64,000 nt of DNA from Cheilinus undulatus (Eukaryota; Chordata; Actinopteri; Labriformes; Labridae). The notes beneath the pieces were generated by a model. It did not search any database, was not told the origin of the DNA, and worked only from the letters and a program-made list of their open reading frames with translations. A program made the translations under genes and the position numbers. Shown here piece after piece: positions 32,850 through 45,947 of the stretch. The stretch lies in the NCBI RefSeq assembly GCF_018320785.1, contig NC_054876.1, forward strand, positions 23,210,212 to 23,274,211. Reading direction: 5' to 3'. Positions within the stretch are counted from its first letter, which is position 1. Each line of letters begins with the position of its first letter.

Positions 32850-33965
32850 TAACCTTTATTTTACCAGGTAGTCCCATTGAGATCAGAGATCTCTTTTCCA
32901 AAGGAGACCTGACCAAGACTGGCAGTAAGACATAGTTTTAAAAATCAAACACACTCCAACTCACACAGCTCACAATAAACAATAAGTACAGTCATAATAA
33001 AACACAAGCTAAAACAGTGGCATACAGAAAGCCTGGTTAAAAGTGTTTTCACTAGGGCTTTAAAAGCATGCAGAGTCAGCAAATTTTGCAGTTTAAAATC
33101 AGTCTGCACACTGTTCAGACTTTGGGAATGGTAAATTGCACAACGGCAAACGAACGCAGGTTGTGCAATCCAGCCTTCAAGATCGGAAGAAGGGAAAGGT
33201 AGTCCAATATTTTGCCTAGAATGGTCTTAAGAGTGAAGACACACTAAAGTCCAAGACAATGCATAGTTAATGCAGTCTGACTGGCTTTAGAGTATGAAGT
33301 TCAATGGTGAGGAATAAATCCACAATTAGTAATAAATCACAGAGCTCCGTGATATACACTGTCCAACATATGAAGACCTTGAGTAGAGGCATTTATGAAC
33401 AATAAATCACCATAATCAAGAATAGGTAAAAAAGTAGATTTAACCAGTCTCGTTTTGACCATAACAGAGAAACAGGACTTGTTTCTGTAGTAAAAACTTC
33501 AGCTTTTTAGCAACATACTGAATTTGTTCCTTAAAAGACAAGATTTCTCAAACAAAACACCTTAATATTTAAAAGAAGATACCGACTAAATATCTTGACT
33601 GACCTTTGTGACAATTTTCTCTGACTGTTCTTTTTGCTGTTTATGAGGATGTTAACAACATGACTTTAGTTTTATCTGCATCTTAGTACAAGTTGCACCT
33701 GGCATGGCTGGTCTTGGACTAAATGAAGATTAGTAAAAGCTTGAGTAGGCTGAGGTGCACAGCAGTGAATAACTGTGCCATCAGCATAAAAATGAAATGA
33801 GTTGGTTTATATAGTTGGTAAATGACAGTGGGTCCAACACTGAACCTTGTGGCACCTTCTTCTCAATGTAGTATCTTAGAGGTAACACCCTCTAACTGAA
33901 CAGTCTGGGTTCAACCGGTCAGCTAGTTAGCAAACCAATCGACAGCATAATAACAGTTGCATAGT
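32850..33965 (-). pseudogene. Non-LTR retrotransposon (LINE) 3' part, reverse transcriptase remnant
   Basis: On the minus strand, near 33835-33865, codons read VPQGSVLDP, matching the reverse transcriptase motif VPQGSVLGP. Near 33765-33790, FYADGTVI corresponds to the catalytic FYADDTVI with the second Asp changed to Gly. Downstream on that strand the sequence runs to about 32850, ending in the common fish tail word CTTTATTTTACCAGGTAGTC (plus strand). Many stops and frameshifts are present. The clade is not certain; the motifs fit the CR1/L2/Rex1-type group. Confidence 0.7.
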
Positions 33966-34104
33966 CCTGGGACCTTGACCCTCCCTGGAGGTGGTAAAAG
34001 CATACAATATGGTACAAAGCATCATGTATAAATCTATATTTTAGGTATAGTTATGTACATTTTACTTACTACTTTACCATTTGGAATCATAATAAATTTG
34101 TCTT

Positions 34105-34192
34105 TGTTGTTTGGAAAGCATCCAGCGACCCCCCCTTCAGTGTCTCGCGACCCCCCTGGGGGTCCTGACCCCCACTTTGGGAACCACTGCAA
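34105..34192 (-). repeat. hAT (Charlie-like) terminal fragment
   Basis: The reverse complement starts CAGTGGTTCCCAAAGTGGGG and continues through a C/G-rich segment (CGCGAGACACTG). This is the familiar CAGTGGTTC-type hAT terminus. The opposite end was not found nearby, so the element is truncated or long and diverged. Confidence 0.6.
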
Positions 34193-35217
34193 TAAGATAC
34201 TATAATATTATAGATTGTTAGATGAAATGAGTACAGAAGACAAATGTGACTGCTGACCTTTATCATACATATGTTTATTTCTGATTTCTACGGCATCTGT
34301 CAGCATATTTCATCTGCTTTTAAGCAGAACAGTTTAAATGTAAATCATGTACAATATTGTAACTGCTCAAAATTAAAAGCATTACACTTATGCCTTGAGT
34401 TTTTTTAAAATTCCTTAATCATAACACATTTAAGATATCTTTATTATTAAAGTTTCAACAATATACTTATGGAAAATACATATGTATAAAATACCCAATA
34501 TAAATTCAAAAGTCTATTCAGGTTTAATTTTCTTCGACCAGAAGGCTCAGGAAAGGAAAAGTTATAAGGTAATGTGTCACAAACGGGGTTTAGGTTAGTG
34601 ACTGATGCTATCAAACTCCACCATGCAATGAGGTCCTAAATCTGCCTGGCAGCCAAACTTATTTACACACCAAGTAATTTATTAGACTTTATTTCATCAT
34701 GGTCTTTATGCCTTATGTCTGTCCCCTAGATCACAAATCCAGATAGAGCTTTACTGGACCCACGCTGCAGAAATTTACTGTAAAACTGATTTTCTCTGTT
34801 AATGTAACTTAAAATAGGAATTCTATAATTTCTGATGATTTTAATGCTTTTTATGTATTCAGTATTTTCCTGGGAAGTTAAATAATGGGCCCTTTGTGTG
34901 CTCCTCAGCTTCCCATCAGCACTAACACAATCACAATGCTGCTAACAGAATCAAAGGGTAAAATTGGCAAACAAAATGTCCCAAGACATATGACTCAATC
35001 TACTGTAACAAGGGTCACTTGTTCTGCTTTCAGTTTAATACTGCGACAGCATGTTGTTGACTTGATATAAAGTCACTCAAGTCAAAATGTTGCACATTAA
35101 AAAACAGAAATCCCCAATATGTATTCAAAGTATAGTCGAAAGATTCTCAACTTTTCCTCTCCATTTTATAAGCTGGCGTTGTAAGTTTGTTTGGATCATC
35201 AGAAGCAAAGAGACTCA
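34193..35217. other. Intergenic DNA without recognised features
   Basis: AT-rich stretch with several short palindromic runs. No exon-like ORF and no repeat edges were recognised. Confidence 0.4.
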
Positions 35218-35219
35218 TA

Positions 35220-36405
35220 CAATGCCTATAAAATGTATTCACCACTGGAGGCTTTAAACTTTTACTGTTTTTAAAAATCAATCATGGTCAATATAAAGTG
35301 GCTTTTTTTGACCAAAATAATTACAAAAAACCTTAACGTCAAAGTGAAAACACACTGCTACAAAGTAAAGTCAATTAAATAAAAAATGTAATGTAAAATA
35401 AGTATCTACATAAATCTTCACCCACTTTGAGTCAGTATTTAGTAGATGCATCTTTGGCTGCATTCACAGCACTGAGTCTGTGTAGTTAGGTCACAGTCAG
35501 GCTTGCACATCTGGACACTGCAATTTTACTCCATTCTTCTTTGCAAAACTGCTCAAGCTCTGTCAGGTCGCACAGGGATCGGGAATGAACAGCCCTGTTC
35601 AAATCTAGCCACAAATTCTCTATTGGATTGAGGTCTGAGCTTTGACTCGGCCACTACAGAACATTCATCTTGTTGTCTTTAAACCATTTCTGTGGAGCTT
35701 TTACTGTATGCTTTGGATCATTGTCTTGCTAGAAAATAAATAATCTCCCAAGCCGTAGTTCTCTGGCAGACTCAATAAGATTGTCCTTCAGGATTTTCCT
35801 ATATTCTGTCGCATTCATTTTACCCTTTACAAGCTTTCCAGGGCTGGCTGCTGAGATGCACCCCCACAGTTTTATGCTGCCACCACCGTGCTTCGCAGTG
35901 GGGATGTTTGTAGTGATGTTAAGTGTTTGGTGTCCACCAAACAACATCCCCTGACTTATACTGTTCCTTCATCTTCTCTCAGAGTTCCTTGGAGTGTTCA
36001 TTTGTCTTCATGGTGCAATGGTAGCCAGGAATACTGATTAACCGGTGACTGGACCTTCCAGACACAGGTGTCTTTATACTACAACCTCTTAAGACACATT
36101 CACTGCGCTCAGGTAATTCTCATTTCACTAATTGTCTGACTACTAGCACCAACTGGCTGGATCTCTGTTGAATTAGGTTGGTCACTTTAAAGGGGTGAAT
36201 ATTAATGCAGTCCCTTATTTCACATTACATATTGTTGTTTAATTAACATTACTTTCTAGAAATTTGTTTTCACTTTGACATTTAAAAGTTTTTGTAATAA
36301 AAATGTGTCAAAAAAGGGCAAATTATATTGATCCATATTGATTTTAAAAATCAATAAAAGTGTACAACATCCATGAGGGTAAATACTTTTTATTTTATAT
36401 GTGCA
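35220..36405 (-). mobile_element. Second Tc1-type transposon copy, degenerate
   Basis: The left edge CAATGCCTATAAAATGTATTC follows TA and resembles the fish Tc1 end CAGTGCCTATAAAAAGTATTC. The right edge carries GAGGGTAAATACTTTTTA, the complement of the same end. The interior holds, on the minus strand, fragments equivalent to LEQFCKEEW and NPIENL and the frame listed separately at 35729-35947. Length is near 1.2 kb, shorter than a complete copy, so internal deletions are likely. Confidence 0.8.
35729..35947 (-). pseudogene. Tc1 transposase fragment
   Basis: The 72-residue frame contains HGGGSIKLWGCISAASPGKL, the conserved [13 protein letters not shown] block of Tc1 transposases, then a KMNATEYRKIL and ESARELRLGR stretch. 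It covers only the middle of the protein. Upstream and downstream codons survive in other frames. Confidence 0.85.
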
Positions 36406-37545
36406 GAAAATAATTTTCTCTAATAAATTTTAGGTAGGGAATATTGCGCTCTCCAAGGGCCTGAAGTGAAAAGTTGACACAAAAAATGCTGATTTCATTA
36501 GGAGTTGAATGATGAGTATGAGATGTTTTTATGCATCAAATTTACTAATGATGGCTGACAGGTGGAGTTCTGTAAGAATGGGTTAAATGTAAGTCATTCC
36601 AGATAAAACTGTTTCAATTTTGATTTTTAGGGTTGATTTTATAGCTATAGGCATATGAGGACAAAATGCCCTAAAAATCAAACACTTAAGAATTGAATGG
36701 TCTGGAAACCTAGAACCAGAGGGTTGTATTGCTGGAGCCACATTTGCTCGTTTGATTTTAACAGTTATGGTCCACCAAGCAATAGGAAATAGCTGAATCA
36801 TCTGAGCTCCAGAAGAAGTCCCTCAGCCTGAGTTTGATCCCTTAACCCTTTCATTTTCAGGCAGAATCATTCACCACTGAACCATTAAGCAGCCTGTCAG
36901 AGCTTCACATTTTAGGGTTTGTCCTTTCCAGTAAGTTAGCGTAGATCAAAATCATGGTCCACAGTCCAGTAGAATTACTCCCTGTTTGCTTGTGCTGGTT
37001 TGATGTCAGGTTCCTTCTCCATGTCATAACTGCTGCTGACTTTCACCTTAAGACAAGCAGGTGTTTTCTGTTTGTTAACAGGGTTCATTTACTGTTCTGC
37101 AGGTATACTTTAGCTTTAATGGTGCATTTGACTGGGTCCATCTTTATGTATGGCTTGTTTGTGTCCTTGTTTTAGCATGTGTGTTGTTTTCCAACTATAT
37201 GTCTGTATATTAGGTGGTATACTTCAGCTAATCAGAGGGCCTGTTGATTCTAAACTCCATTTTTCTACTTAGTAAAGGATGCCATGTGATATGTAGCAAA
37301 TAAAACACTGAACATAAATTAGCATAAACTCAACATAACTTCATGTAAAGGTACAAAAAACTACTCAATATAGAATCAATACACAAAAGTGCTACTATAG
37401 TAATGAGAAAAAAAGCCTATTTCTGCAGCTAGCAGTGTATAACTTCCTCTGACACCTACAGCGGTTCTAGACATTAATAATGACTGTAGGACTGTAAGAG
37501 CTTTTAATGGACGATCTGACCATTATCACAATATCAGTCATTTCA
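36406..37545. other. Intergenic DNA without recognised features
   Basis: No exon-like ORF or defined repeat was recognised. Short frames at 36583-36801 (minus) and 36954-37175 (plus) lack family motifs. Confidence 0.4.
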
Positions 37546-37855
37546 TTTCATTTAACCTTTATTTAAGTCTCAAAAATCATTGAGGTTTCCCTCATTTACA
37601 GTGATGTCCAGATACAAAAAGACACAAAAACAAACAAAAAGATGAATGATGCTCAGTTAAAACAATCACTTACTGTAGTGAAATGATTTGAGAGCATTTC
37701 CTTAAATTGCCCAAGAGAAACTAAAATGCCAGTCTTGAGAGTTTCCTGTAAATTGTTCCACATTTAAGGAGCATAACAGTTAACAGCAGATTTCCCAAAT
37801 TCAGCGTAAACCCTCGGGACCTGCTGCATTGTGCAGTCAGTAGATCGAGTATTAT
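37546..37855 (-). repeat. LINE 3' tail related to the 32.9-kb element
   Basis: The words TTTAACCTTTATTTAAGTCTC and, further in, a GTTCCACATTTAAGGAGC-type stretch parallel the arrangement at 32860-33160 (TTTAACCTTTATTTTACCAG). This suggests another truncated copy of the same retroelement tail, inserted next to the plus-strand remnant that follows. Confidence 0.45.
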
Positions 37856-37856
37856 A

Positions 37857-39440
37857 ATGCCTGGAATCAGAGGCAGCAGGTGGATTCTTCAAGGCCTCGA
37901 GAAACTCATCTTCTGGACAAGGATGAGTTTTAAGCCAACAAAGTCCAGGTCTCTGGTCCTGAAGAAAGGTAGAGTGATGGACAAGTTCTGGTTCTCAAAT
38001 GTCAGAACCACCATCCGATCCAGTATGGAGCAGCCAGTCAAGAGCCTAGTGAAGACTTTTGACTGCAGCCCCAAAGACACTGCATCCATCAGACAGACCA
38101 GTTAAGAGCTTGGGACTTCTGGTAGACAAGTCAGGTTTGCCTTGGTGGTTTAAGGCCTGGATATACCAGCATGCTGTACTACCCTGAATCTTGTGGCCCC
38201 TGCTGATATACTCAGTACCCATCGCAGGAGAATCAGCAGTTACTTGCAGCCTGTGCAGTGCTGCTCTGTCTGGCACTACCAACACCTTACAGCTCCAAGT
38301 TAGTGGCCTCACTGAAGAGTTCATGATGTCATGGCCTAGGGAAGCTCTGCAGTACAGAGAATCCAGAGATCCAAAGGTGGGGACAGCAGGCATTCAGGTT
38401 TGAACAGGCTGGAGGTGGATTGCAGCCAGGTCCTTGGAGGTAGCTGAATCCGCAACTTCTCAGCAACCAGCGTGGAGAAAGTCCTGAGCAAGGATTGGCA
38501 AGTACTTTTCAAAGAGGAAGTTCAAGCAGGTCTGGAGAAAGTCTTGTCCAGTAGGATGGTGGGACTAGGACAGCAAGGAGCATGGACAATATTGGACAGT
38601 CTTCTGCAGCAAAACATCTGGTGAGCAGACTAGCGTCGCACAAGGATCTTGGTCCAGACTTTATATGACATCTTATCCAGTCCAGCAAACCTCTATGTCT
38701 GGGGCAAGAGTGAAATGCCTGGACCACTCTGTAAGAGGCTCCCTGGAACATCTCTTCAGCAGTTCCCCAAAAGCCCTGGGAGATGTTCTCTGTTGCTGGT
38801 GCTAACCAGGTCCTCAAGGCAATAGCTGAAACTGTAGCCACAGCCGTCAGCAACAACAAAGGCCACCACCAGTTCAAGAGGATTGCCTTTTTGAGAGCTG
38901 ATGACAAGCTATGTCCTCAGCCAGGTCTGAAGGCTGGTCTTCTCACCACTGCCAGTGACTGGTGCGTGGGAGGTGACCTCAGCAAGCAGCTGAAACTCCC
39001 AGCCCAGATAGTACCATCACATCAGACATGATTGTTGTTACTGAGTTCACCAAGCAAATGATTATGTGGGACTTAACTGTACCCTGGGAAGAGCGCATGG
39101 ACAAGGCCAATGAGAGGAAGCGAGCCAAGAAGAGGGAGCTGGTGAAGACATGCCTAAAGCACAGCTGTCAGGCCTGGTTTGGACCTGTGAATGTGGGGTG
39201 TTGAGATTTTCCAGGACATTCACTCTGAAGGGCATTTACATGGTCGGGCATCACAGAGCCATCAGAAAAGCAACAGAAGACACATAGAAAGCCACAAGAT
39301 GTCTTTGGATCAAGAGAGCAGATCCATGGGCAAATTCTGGGTTAACCCCATTCGAACAACCCCGGATGGTTCGCCTTGGTGATTGCCTTCTGATAAGGAA
39401 AGACCTGAAACCTCAGATGATAACAGGTCATGTCACTGAT
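37857..39440 (+). pseudogene. Non-LTR retrotransposon ORF2 C-terminal region, broken
   Basis: Plus-strand frames give, in order, RWILQGLEKLIFWTRMSFKP, TKSRSLVLKKGRVMDKFWF, LSKQLKLPAQIV, VTEFTKQMIMWDLTVPWEER, ANERKRAKKRELVKTC and a QAWFGPVNVGC block. This resembles the region after the catalytic core of reverse-transcriptase-like retroelement proteins seen widely in fish and other animals (KSRSLVI and VDLTVPWEE blocks). The blocks are separated by stops and frameshifts. The catalytic FADD-type motif is not in this fragment. It is a dead 5'-truncated copy. The minus-strand ORFs here are shadows. Confidence 0.75.
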
Positions 39441-39697
39441 GATGCTACCCAGTGCATACACAAGATGCAAACTTCATTTCATGTTAAAAGTCCTCAATGG
39501 TTACTCTTTGACACAGTTTCTTCATTTTGACTCATGAATATCAATGTTTGGGTGGGAAGCAAAATCATCTGCAGATGTTCTCATAAATGCTCTAAGTAAT
39601 ATAGATGCAGGGAATTCACTGGAACTTTCATTTCACCAGAAGCTCTCCCGTTCACCACAACTCTCTCTCACACACACATAAACACACAGACACATAT

Positions 39698-39792
<95 letters not shown>
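39698..39792. repeat. (GATA)n microsatellite
   Basis: About 23 uninterrupted GATA units, preceded by a short (CA)n run near 39670. Uninterrupted length suggests high polymorphism. The YLSI-repeat proteins in the ORFs here are artefacts of this repeat. Confidence 0.97.
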
Positions 39793-40288
39793 TTTCCCCA
39801 AAAGTTCTCCCTCCTGTGTGTTGTGGTGGCCTGTGATCACCTGCTTTTGGCCCAATAAGTGAATATTTTAGTCCACCGAGTAATAATGAAACTGAAAGAG
39901 AATTAAAAGTATATATTTGACAAGCCAAAAATCTCTTACCAAAAAGTGATTATTGCACTTTATCATCTGCTATTGATTTAACATCTGTCCTTTCCCTTTC
40001 GACACGCTAGATAATAACAATTCATATGTCCATGTCATGGTTTCTCTTTCTATTTCCATTGAAATGGGGGTGGGGGCTGCCTGGAACCTCTATCCCGCAT
40101 TTAATTATTTCACCAATAAAAGTTATTTGAAAAGGAGTAATTTTTACTTTTACATAAACAAAAAACAGTTACAAATCGAACATTTTAAACTTTTTGGCAT
40201 GTTTCGCTCTCATGTCTGAATAATGGTAAATGTTCATAATAAATGATGATAATGTTTGCATTTTTGTGCTTCTTACAACTGCAATATT

Positions 40289-40800
40289 CAGGAGTGGAAA
40301 TAGTGCATGAGTATTGTACTCAAGCAAAGGTAGTCAATGGTTTTAACTCTAAAAAGTTTATTCAGAGAACTGAGCACTCATTTTTGATACCTGCAGGGCT
40401 GGGATTGAAAAGCAAAATTTGACATTTTTTTTCATGTGCAGTACAAAATATACTAGAGGTTGTGAATCTCTACCCAGCTTGTGTAAATGAAGGTACACCT
40501 TCATCATAAAGTAATTGCAACAGATGTAATGTGGAATTCATGTTTGTGCCACTGATCGCCATGTGGTTGTGTAAGCAAAAAATCAGGCCCATCCCTCCTA
40601 GTTTAAATCTTGGATGTCCCTTTTAGCAAGTATAGTTTTTATGTGTTTAACAGACTATGAAAAAATGTACACAATACTGGATGTAGTATTAAAGTTAGCT
40701 AACGAAGTACTCCCTCCAAAATATACTTGATGTAAATAATAAGTATTAAACGTAATACACAAAAGCTACTCAATTACAGGAAAACAATTACATTTAACTG
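40289..40800. mobile_element. CTCAATTACAG-type non-autonomous DNA element
   Basis: The left edge CAGGAGTGGAAATAGTGCAT is followed by GAGTATTGTACTCAAGCAAA, the arrangement of a common fish element that starts with a (CAG)nnGTGGAAAGTACTCAAG-type end. The right portion contains ACACAAAAGCTACTCAATTA, shared with 9836-9995. No coding sequence was found. The right terminus is not clear. Confidence 0.5.
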
Positions 40801-41029
40801 TCTGTTTCGAGCAAAATACCCTATTATTACAACATAATTAAAAAATTGGACTTTAAAAAACTTTTGAAACGCCATTGCCTTTAGTATGAGTTAAAGGTTA
40901 TAAAAGGCCCTGGATTGGTAAAGGTTTCTTTTTTGTTTACTGTTTTTAGCTATTATTCTACACAGCAATATTTCATTATATTGAGAAAAATGAAATATTG
41001 CACAAGTGTTTTCACCCCGTCTCCCTCTC

Positions 41030-41233
41030 TTCTCCTATTGGTTCAGCAGTTTACCACGTGGTCGGGCAGTCACGCGCTTTCCAGGAACCCGTCAGGAAGA
41101 AGAAAAACAAAACAAACCCGAGAGAGCTGTAACAGCGTGTGGACTCCATTGAAAAGGGGGCCTTATTATCTACAATAGGAGGACACACACGAGGTCCTAC
41201 AAGAAACAGTACTTCAGCGTGGGCGTCCTAAAA
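41030..41233 (+). promoter_or_regulatory. Putative promoter and non-coding first exon of an unrecognised gene
   Basis: An inverted CCAAT box (ATTGG, 41037-41041) and a CACGTG E-box (41055-41060) lie in a locally GC-richer island. The sequence then runs to a good splice donor (CCTAAA|GTGAGT, exon end about 41233). No start codon with a long frame is present, so the exon would be untranslated. It pairs plausibly with the exon at 58009-58269. The gene cannot be named from this. Confidence 0.4.
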
Positions 41234-44200
41234 GTGAGTAGCATCGTCATCTGTTGGTTTTGTGCTAACTTTGCTGAGCAGTGTCTCGGTATAACCGCGG
41301 TGGAGGATTAGCTTTGAAGCTAACGGGAGGTCGGCTGTTGTTGTGTATCGGGCTTCAGCTGGGATGAGGAAGGGGGCGGACGGACGGAGGCCATACTGAC
41401 AGTGAGCTGCGGGCAAATAGGAAGCAAGACTCGTTAGGTCCTCGTTAAAATCACTGTGTTTGACCAAATACACCTGCAACTTGTTGTTTATTGTGCATTG
41501 CAGTATATGTAGGTCTTGCAGGAAGTGTTTCCGTGCTGAATTTTCCGCTTGCTTTACGCTTGAAGGTACAATTATCAGTCGCTGTGAAATACCACTTAGC
41601 TTGAAATACATTCAATATAACTGATTTCACTAGTATCACCTTGGCACCTTTTTATGCTGTGTCTCATCAGAAGTGAGGTTTCATGCCTAACTCGGGGTCA
41701 AGGTGGTTAAAAATGCACTTATGTAAGAAGATTGGCTTGTATGCTACTTTTAAACTATCGTGGTAGTACTGTAAGTCTTACCGCTATTTTATGTGTCACG
41801 GAAATTGGAAAACGGAGTGAAGACAATCATTGAATTGTGTTTTTTTTGTATAAAGGCCATATTTCACCTGCGAAATGGCCAACGATTGACTTTATCCTGC
41901 CACGGCTCTGTGTTGGTACACGCCCCCCAACACAAAACATCCACTGCTGCTGAGAGCAAAGCTCGACGGAGCTAGAAATTTCCATGTGCTGTGGGTATAT
42001 AACAGACTTACATGCTCACCGAAGAAATATCTTTATTCGTTCCGGTAGAGGATTATATTCACCGTAACTACCTGCTTTAACTTGTCAGTTAGTTACTGAC
42101 TTTGTTAGGTGAACATTGTGTGCTTTTGTGTTTCTCTCGCGGTACAAATACTAAAAAAATATGGATTGACGTATATGCTGTGTTGTTCCCCTTTTTGCGT
42201 GTGAGCCAGTGCATTTCACTTTAAATAATTTTTAAATATAGATATCTAGGCCACGGACATGTAGGCCTTCAACTTGTTTATCTTCTGCTTCAACCTAGAT
42301 TGAAACGGGCTGTTTATTATGAAGCAGCCCTGGCGATTGACAGCCGTGGCAGCCAATGACGTCCGCCTGGAGGCGGGCTGTCTTCCTGGTTTGATCAATA
42401 GCGAACATGGATTACGTGGGTGTTGGCACCGACTGTTAGATTGAGCCTCTGTTTTGCTTTGCTGAGCATCTGTGATGGGAACAGACACTGTGGAGAAACT
42501 GGTGACATGTATAGTGTTATTTGCGTGTAAAATAGGTCATCTATAATCTATACCTGTGTGATAGAGAGTGAGAGGGAGGCTGAGATGTAGACTGTCATAC
42601 TGTTCAGCTGTGCCTCTGAAGCGAGCAGATCCATCACCAAGGGATGCAGAGATGTCATAATCAATGTCTTACTCCGAATATTAGACGAAAATAATCAAAC
42701 ATTTTTTATTTATTCTGTGCTATAGTTGGTTCCCTTTGAGCTTGCCCTTACTGGATTTCTGGCATTGACGTTGTTTAATATGGTTTGGGATACTGCATAG
42801 TCCCCTGTGCCTGTATCTGCAGCTGCAGTTTCTGACTGCTGTCTGGAGATGGTCACCTATTACCAAGTACTCAATCTTTAAGAAAAGGCCTGATATTTTT
42901 TAAGATAGGTGCATAGCAATGAAATAAATCCATAAAAACTGAAACCAATCACAATACAAAGCCGCTGGCAACATTCTATACAGTATAGACCCTCTGCAAG
43001 AGTTGTCTGCAGCTTTCAATACTCTAAACAAGAAATCACTCAATTTTGATGCCAGTGGCTTGTATTTTTTGTTGCTGTTGTATCAAAAACAGGTGCTGAT
43101 ATAACTTGATTTTGCTTGCATCATATGGAAGTTTAAAATTCTGATATTACGACAAACCAGTTAACTATTGCATAGTAAAAGTGAAGATTAGATAAAAAAA
43201 AATAAACACGTGCTTGCTCACAAATGTAATCAGTGTTACGTGAATAAGTAAGTTCTGCTATTACAAATTTAGATTGTGTGTTGATATACTTTCTTTATTA
43301 GTTTTATGTACAAATCAGTTTCGTAAGTAGGTGTGATGCTCGGCAGCAAATTTTGCTATTATCTTTTACACCTCTTTGGGATAAGTGAATAAAGCTCTGC
43401 TTCCCTGGATGGGGTTGCCCAAAGATTTGGAGCCTATTTTTACAGTAATCCTCCTGGCGTTGCAGTGTTTGGTTTAAGAGTGGTTTTAACCAGAACTAGT
43501 CATGTGTAGGGAAGAATACTCTTGTATTTGATGATTCATGCCTACCTTTGAAATAAGGTGAAACAGGATTAATCATGGATCTAAGCTGCATAATTTTGGC
43601 ATTTTATGAGACAAAAAATGTCAAACAGTAGTGGTGGGTGGTAAATTTGTCAGTGCCATCGTTGATAGAGTTTTGAGAGTGTGGATTTTTGTTACATTGT
43701 CATTACTGGTTTTAATGTATGCACTGTGGCTTAGTGCACACAAGAGGCATAACAAATGCCACTGTTAGCATAGCAGAGTGATGTATGACAAAAATCAGCT
43801 AAGACAGACCCTCTTAAAACCCACTTAAAAGCTGCCTGGTAGCAAATGTTGCCTGTTTTGTGTCAGAATAATTAACATGAATCACAACAATGAGGTAAAA
43901 TGTGTTCTTAAGATTAATATTTATACAGCAACATACAGCATGCAACATGCTGTACAGCAACATACAGCAAGTGTGCTCACTTTGTAAAGTGTCTCTGTCG
44001 ATCCATCGGGCATTTAACGTAAGCAGTAAGCGGCAATAGAGTGACTTGGTTTGACAGTGGCCCAGCACTGAAACGTTTTATAACAATTAAAAACAAATTT
44101 TTAGGTGTGTGATGACTCGCTCATTTTAAGCTGATGACGATGGGCATAGACAGGCTGGGGCGTTCAACAGATTGGGGAAGCAGCTGTAGACATTGTAGTC

Positions 44201-44568
44201 TGCTAAAACTAAGTTAAACAGTGATATTTATGCATCCCCCATGCACCTTGAAGGTTGGTGATGTTGTGTCAGAAAGCATAATGTTTTCTACAGGTTTTTC
44301 ACAATAAAAGTCCACGGCCAACATCAGAGAATGTGCTGTCAGTAGCAGTGTGACACACCTCAGCAGGAGAGAAAAGAAACTTAAAAGTACCGTTGCAGTT
44401 ATTAAGATGTGAACACAGAGAGACTTTTAAAAACATTTTCTGTGACTTCATGCTACACGAGTTCAGTATGCCATCACAGTCTTGTTTTGTGGGGAGAGGA
44501 GGTGTTGTAGCACCTAGAGTTTCACTTAAAGACATTATTCCTTTTAACTTTGTAATACAGCTGTATAT
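41234..44568. other. Probable long first intron, first part
   Basis: Moderately GC-rich at the start (a CpG-containing stretch to about 42450), then AT-rich. I see no coding exon and no repeat with definable ends. ORFs on the minus strand at 41228-41639 overlap the promoter region and have no family motif. Confidence 0.4.
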
Positions 44569-44776
44569 TAGGGCCCTGTGAAATCTATTTTATTTTTTTC
44601 CAATTTATTTTTTACCTTTACACTAATTTACCATTGGAGAGAATGTCCTGTATATGTCAATGAATAAAATTCCCACTAATTAAATAGAAATAACCTTAAA
44701 TTCAGTTAATATATTGAAGTTATGTAATTAATTGACTGGCTGCAGTTGACCTGCGAGCCATAGTTTGGACGCCCCT
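44569..44776. repeat. hAT-like repeat, short copy
   Basis: Starts TTAGGGCCCTGTGAAATC, shares AATGAATAAAATTCCCA and TAAATAGAAATAACCTTAAA with the copies at 45553 and 53069, and ends TTTGGACGCCCCTG (complement CAGGGGCGTCCAAA). It lacks the left half that the other two copies carry. Confidence 0.6.
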
Positions 44777-45552
44777 GATGTAAACTCATGATACTCAGGG
44801 TAACAGCATAATATTTCCAACATTTTAGAACATTCATCAAAAGTTGTAAGACTGTGAGTATATCCATTATGTATAATTACTCTGGGGCCTGACTGATGGT
44901 TATAATATAAATGAAGAAATCCCTCTATTCTTTTTAACACAGAGTGATGGAGACTTAATGGTAAAAAAGTAAATCTGTTACCTAACCTTGTTTTCACTCT
45001 CACAATACATAACAGTTTATGCAGGGTGATGCTTCATTGTTGTAACTGACTCCTCCTTATCTCTCTTTCCATACACTGCTGTCTGTCTGTCTCATATGGG
45101 ACCTGTGTGTTCAATGAAGATGTGCATTGGTCCTACAGTACAACTATTTCTACAATATCAGTGATGGAAATATGCATGATTTTATGAATGGCCCTTTTAG
45201 CAGAAGGTAGTGTAGAGGCTGAGCGCTCTGTCTGTGAAGCGGAGGATAATGGGGAATTATGCTGATACTTGTATATAACGTAAAATAACAGACCCGTTTT
45301 CTTGTAGCACACGTAACATTATGTGGCACTGTATAGCTCTGTGTGAGTTACAGGGTGTTAATTGGTGTAATGCAGCTGCTTTGATGTGCTTGGGAGAGCT
45401 GTGGGTCAGAGTTTGTGAAGTGATGCCAGAATTTTCTTGCCAGATATATGTGTCTTTCTCATATAAACATGATCTCTGGCAAATAAAGTAAATTTACTGA
45501 TATTTTGCATTCAGTATTAGATTCCAGTCTGCTATCTCGTGAATGCATAGAT

Positions 45553-45947
45553 CAGGGGTAATCAATTAAAATTCAAAGAGGTCCAGTCAGAGAAAATATA
45601 TTAAACCAAAGGTCTGAAACATCATAATGTCTAACTTGAGTTAGTGGGATCTGTGGATCTGGGTGCAACTTCAAGGACTTGTTGCGCTGATAAAATATGA
45701 AAATTTGTCTACAGCTCAGCCAGTTCTGCGTCTGTGAATCTCTGCGCCCTATGAAATCTGTTTTATTTTTTGCCAAATTCCATATTAATATTTTGGAATT
45801 CCTTTTTTGACCTTTCCACTAATTTTACCATAAAAGAGTACCCTGTTTATGTAAATGAATAAAATGTTCATCAATTAAATAGAAACAACCTTAAATTTAT
45901 TTAAAAGGGCCACAGTTGGCCCATGAGCCACAGTTTTGATAACCCTG
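45553..45947. mobile_element. hAT-like non-autonomous element, copy 1
   Basis: Left end CAGGGGTAATCAATTAAA; the reverse complement of the right end is CAGGGTTATCAAAACTG. Flanking octamers GCATAGAT and ACATAGAA share six of eight positions, consistent with a decayed 8-bp hAT duplication. It aligns along its full length with 53069-53479. No transposase. Confidence 0.75.

Noticed and set aside
39652..39928. ORFs with a repeated YLSI motif
   Set aside because: They are translations of the (GATA)n microsatellite.
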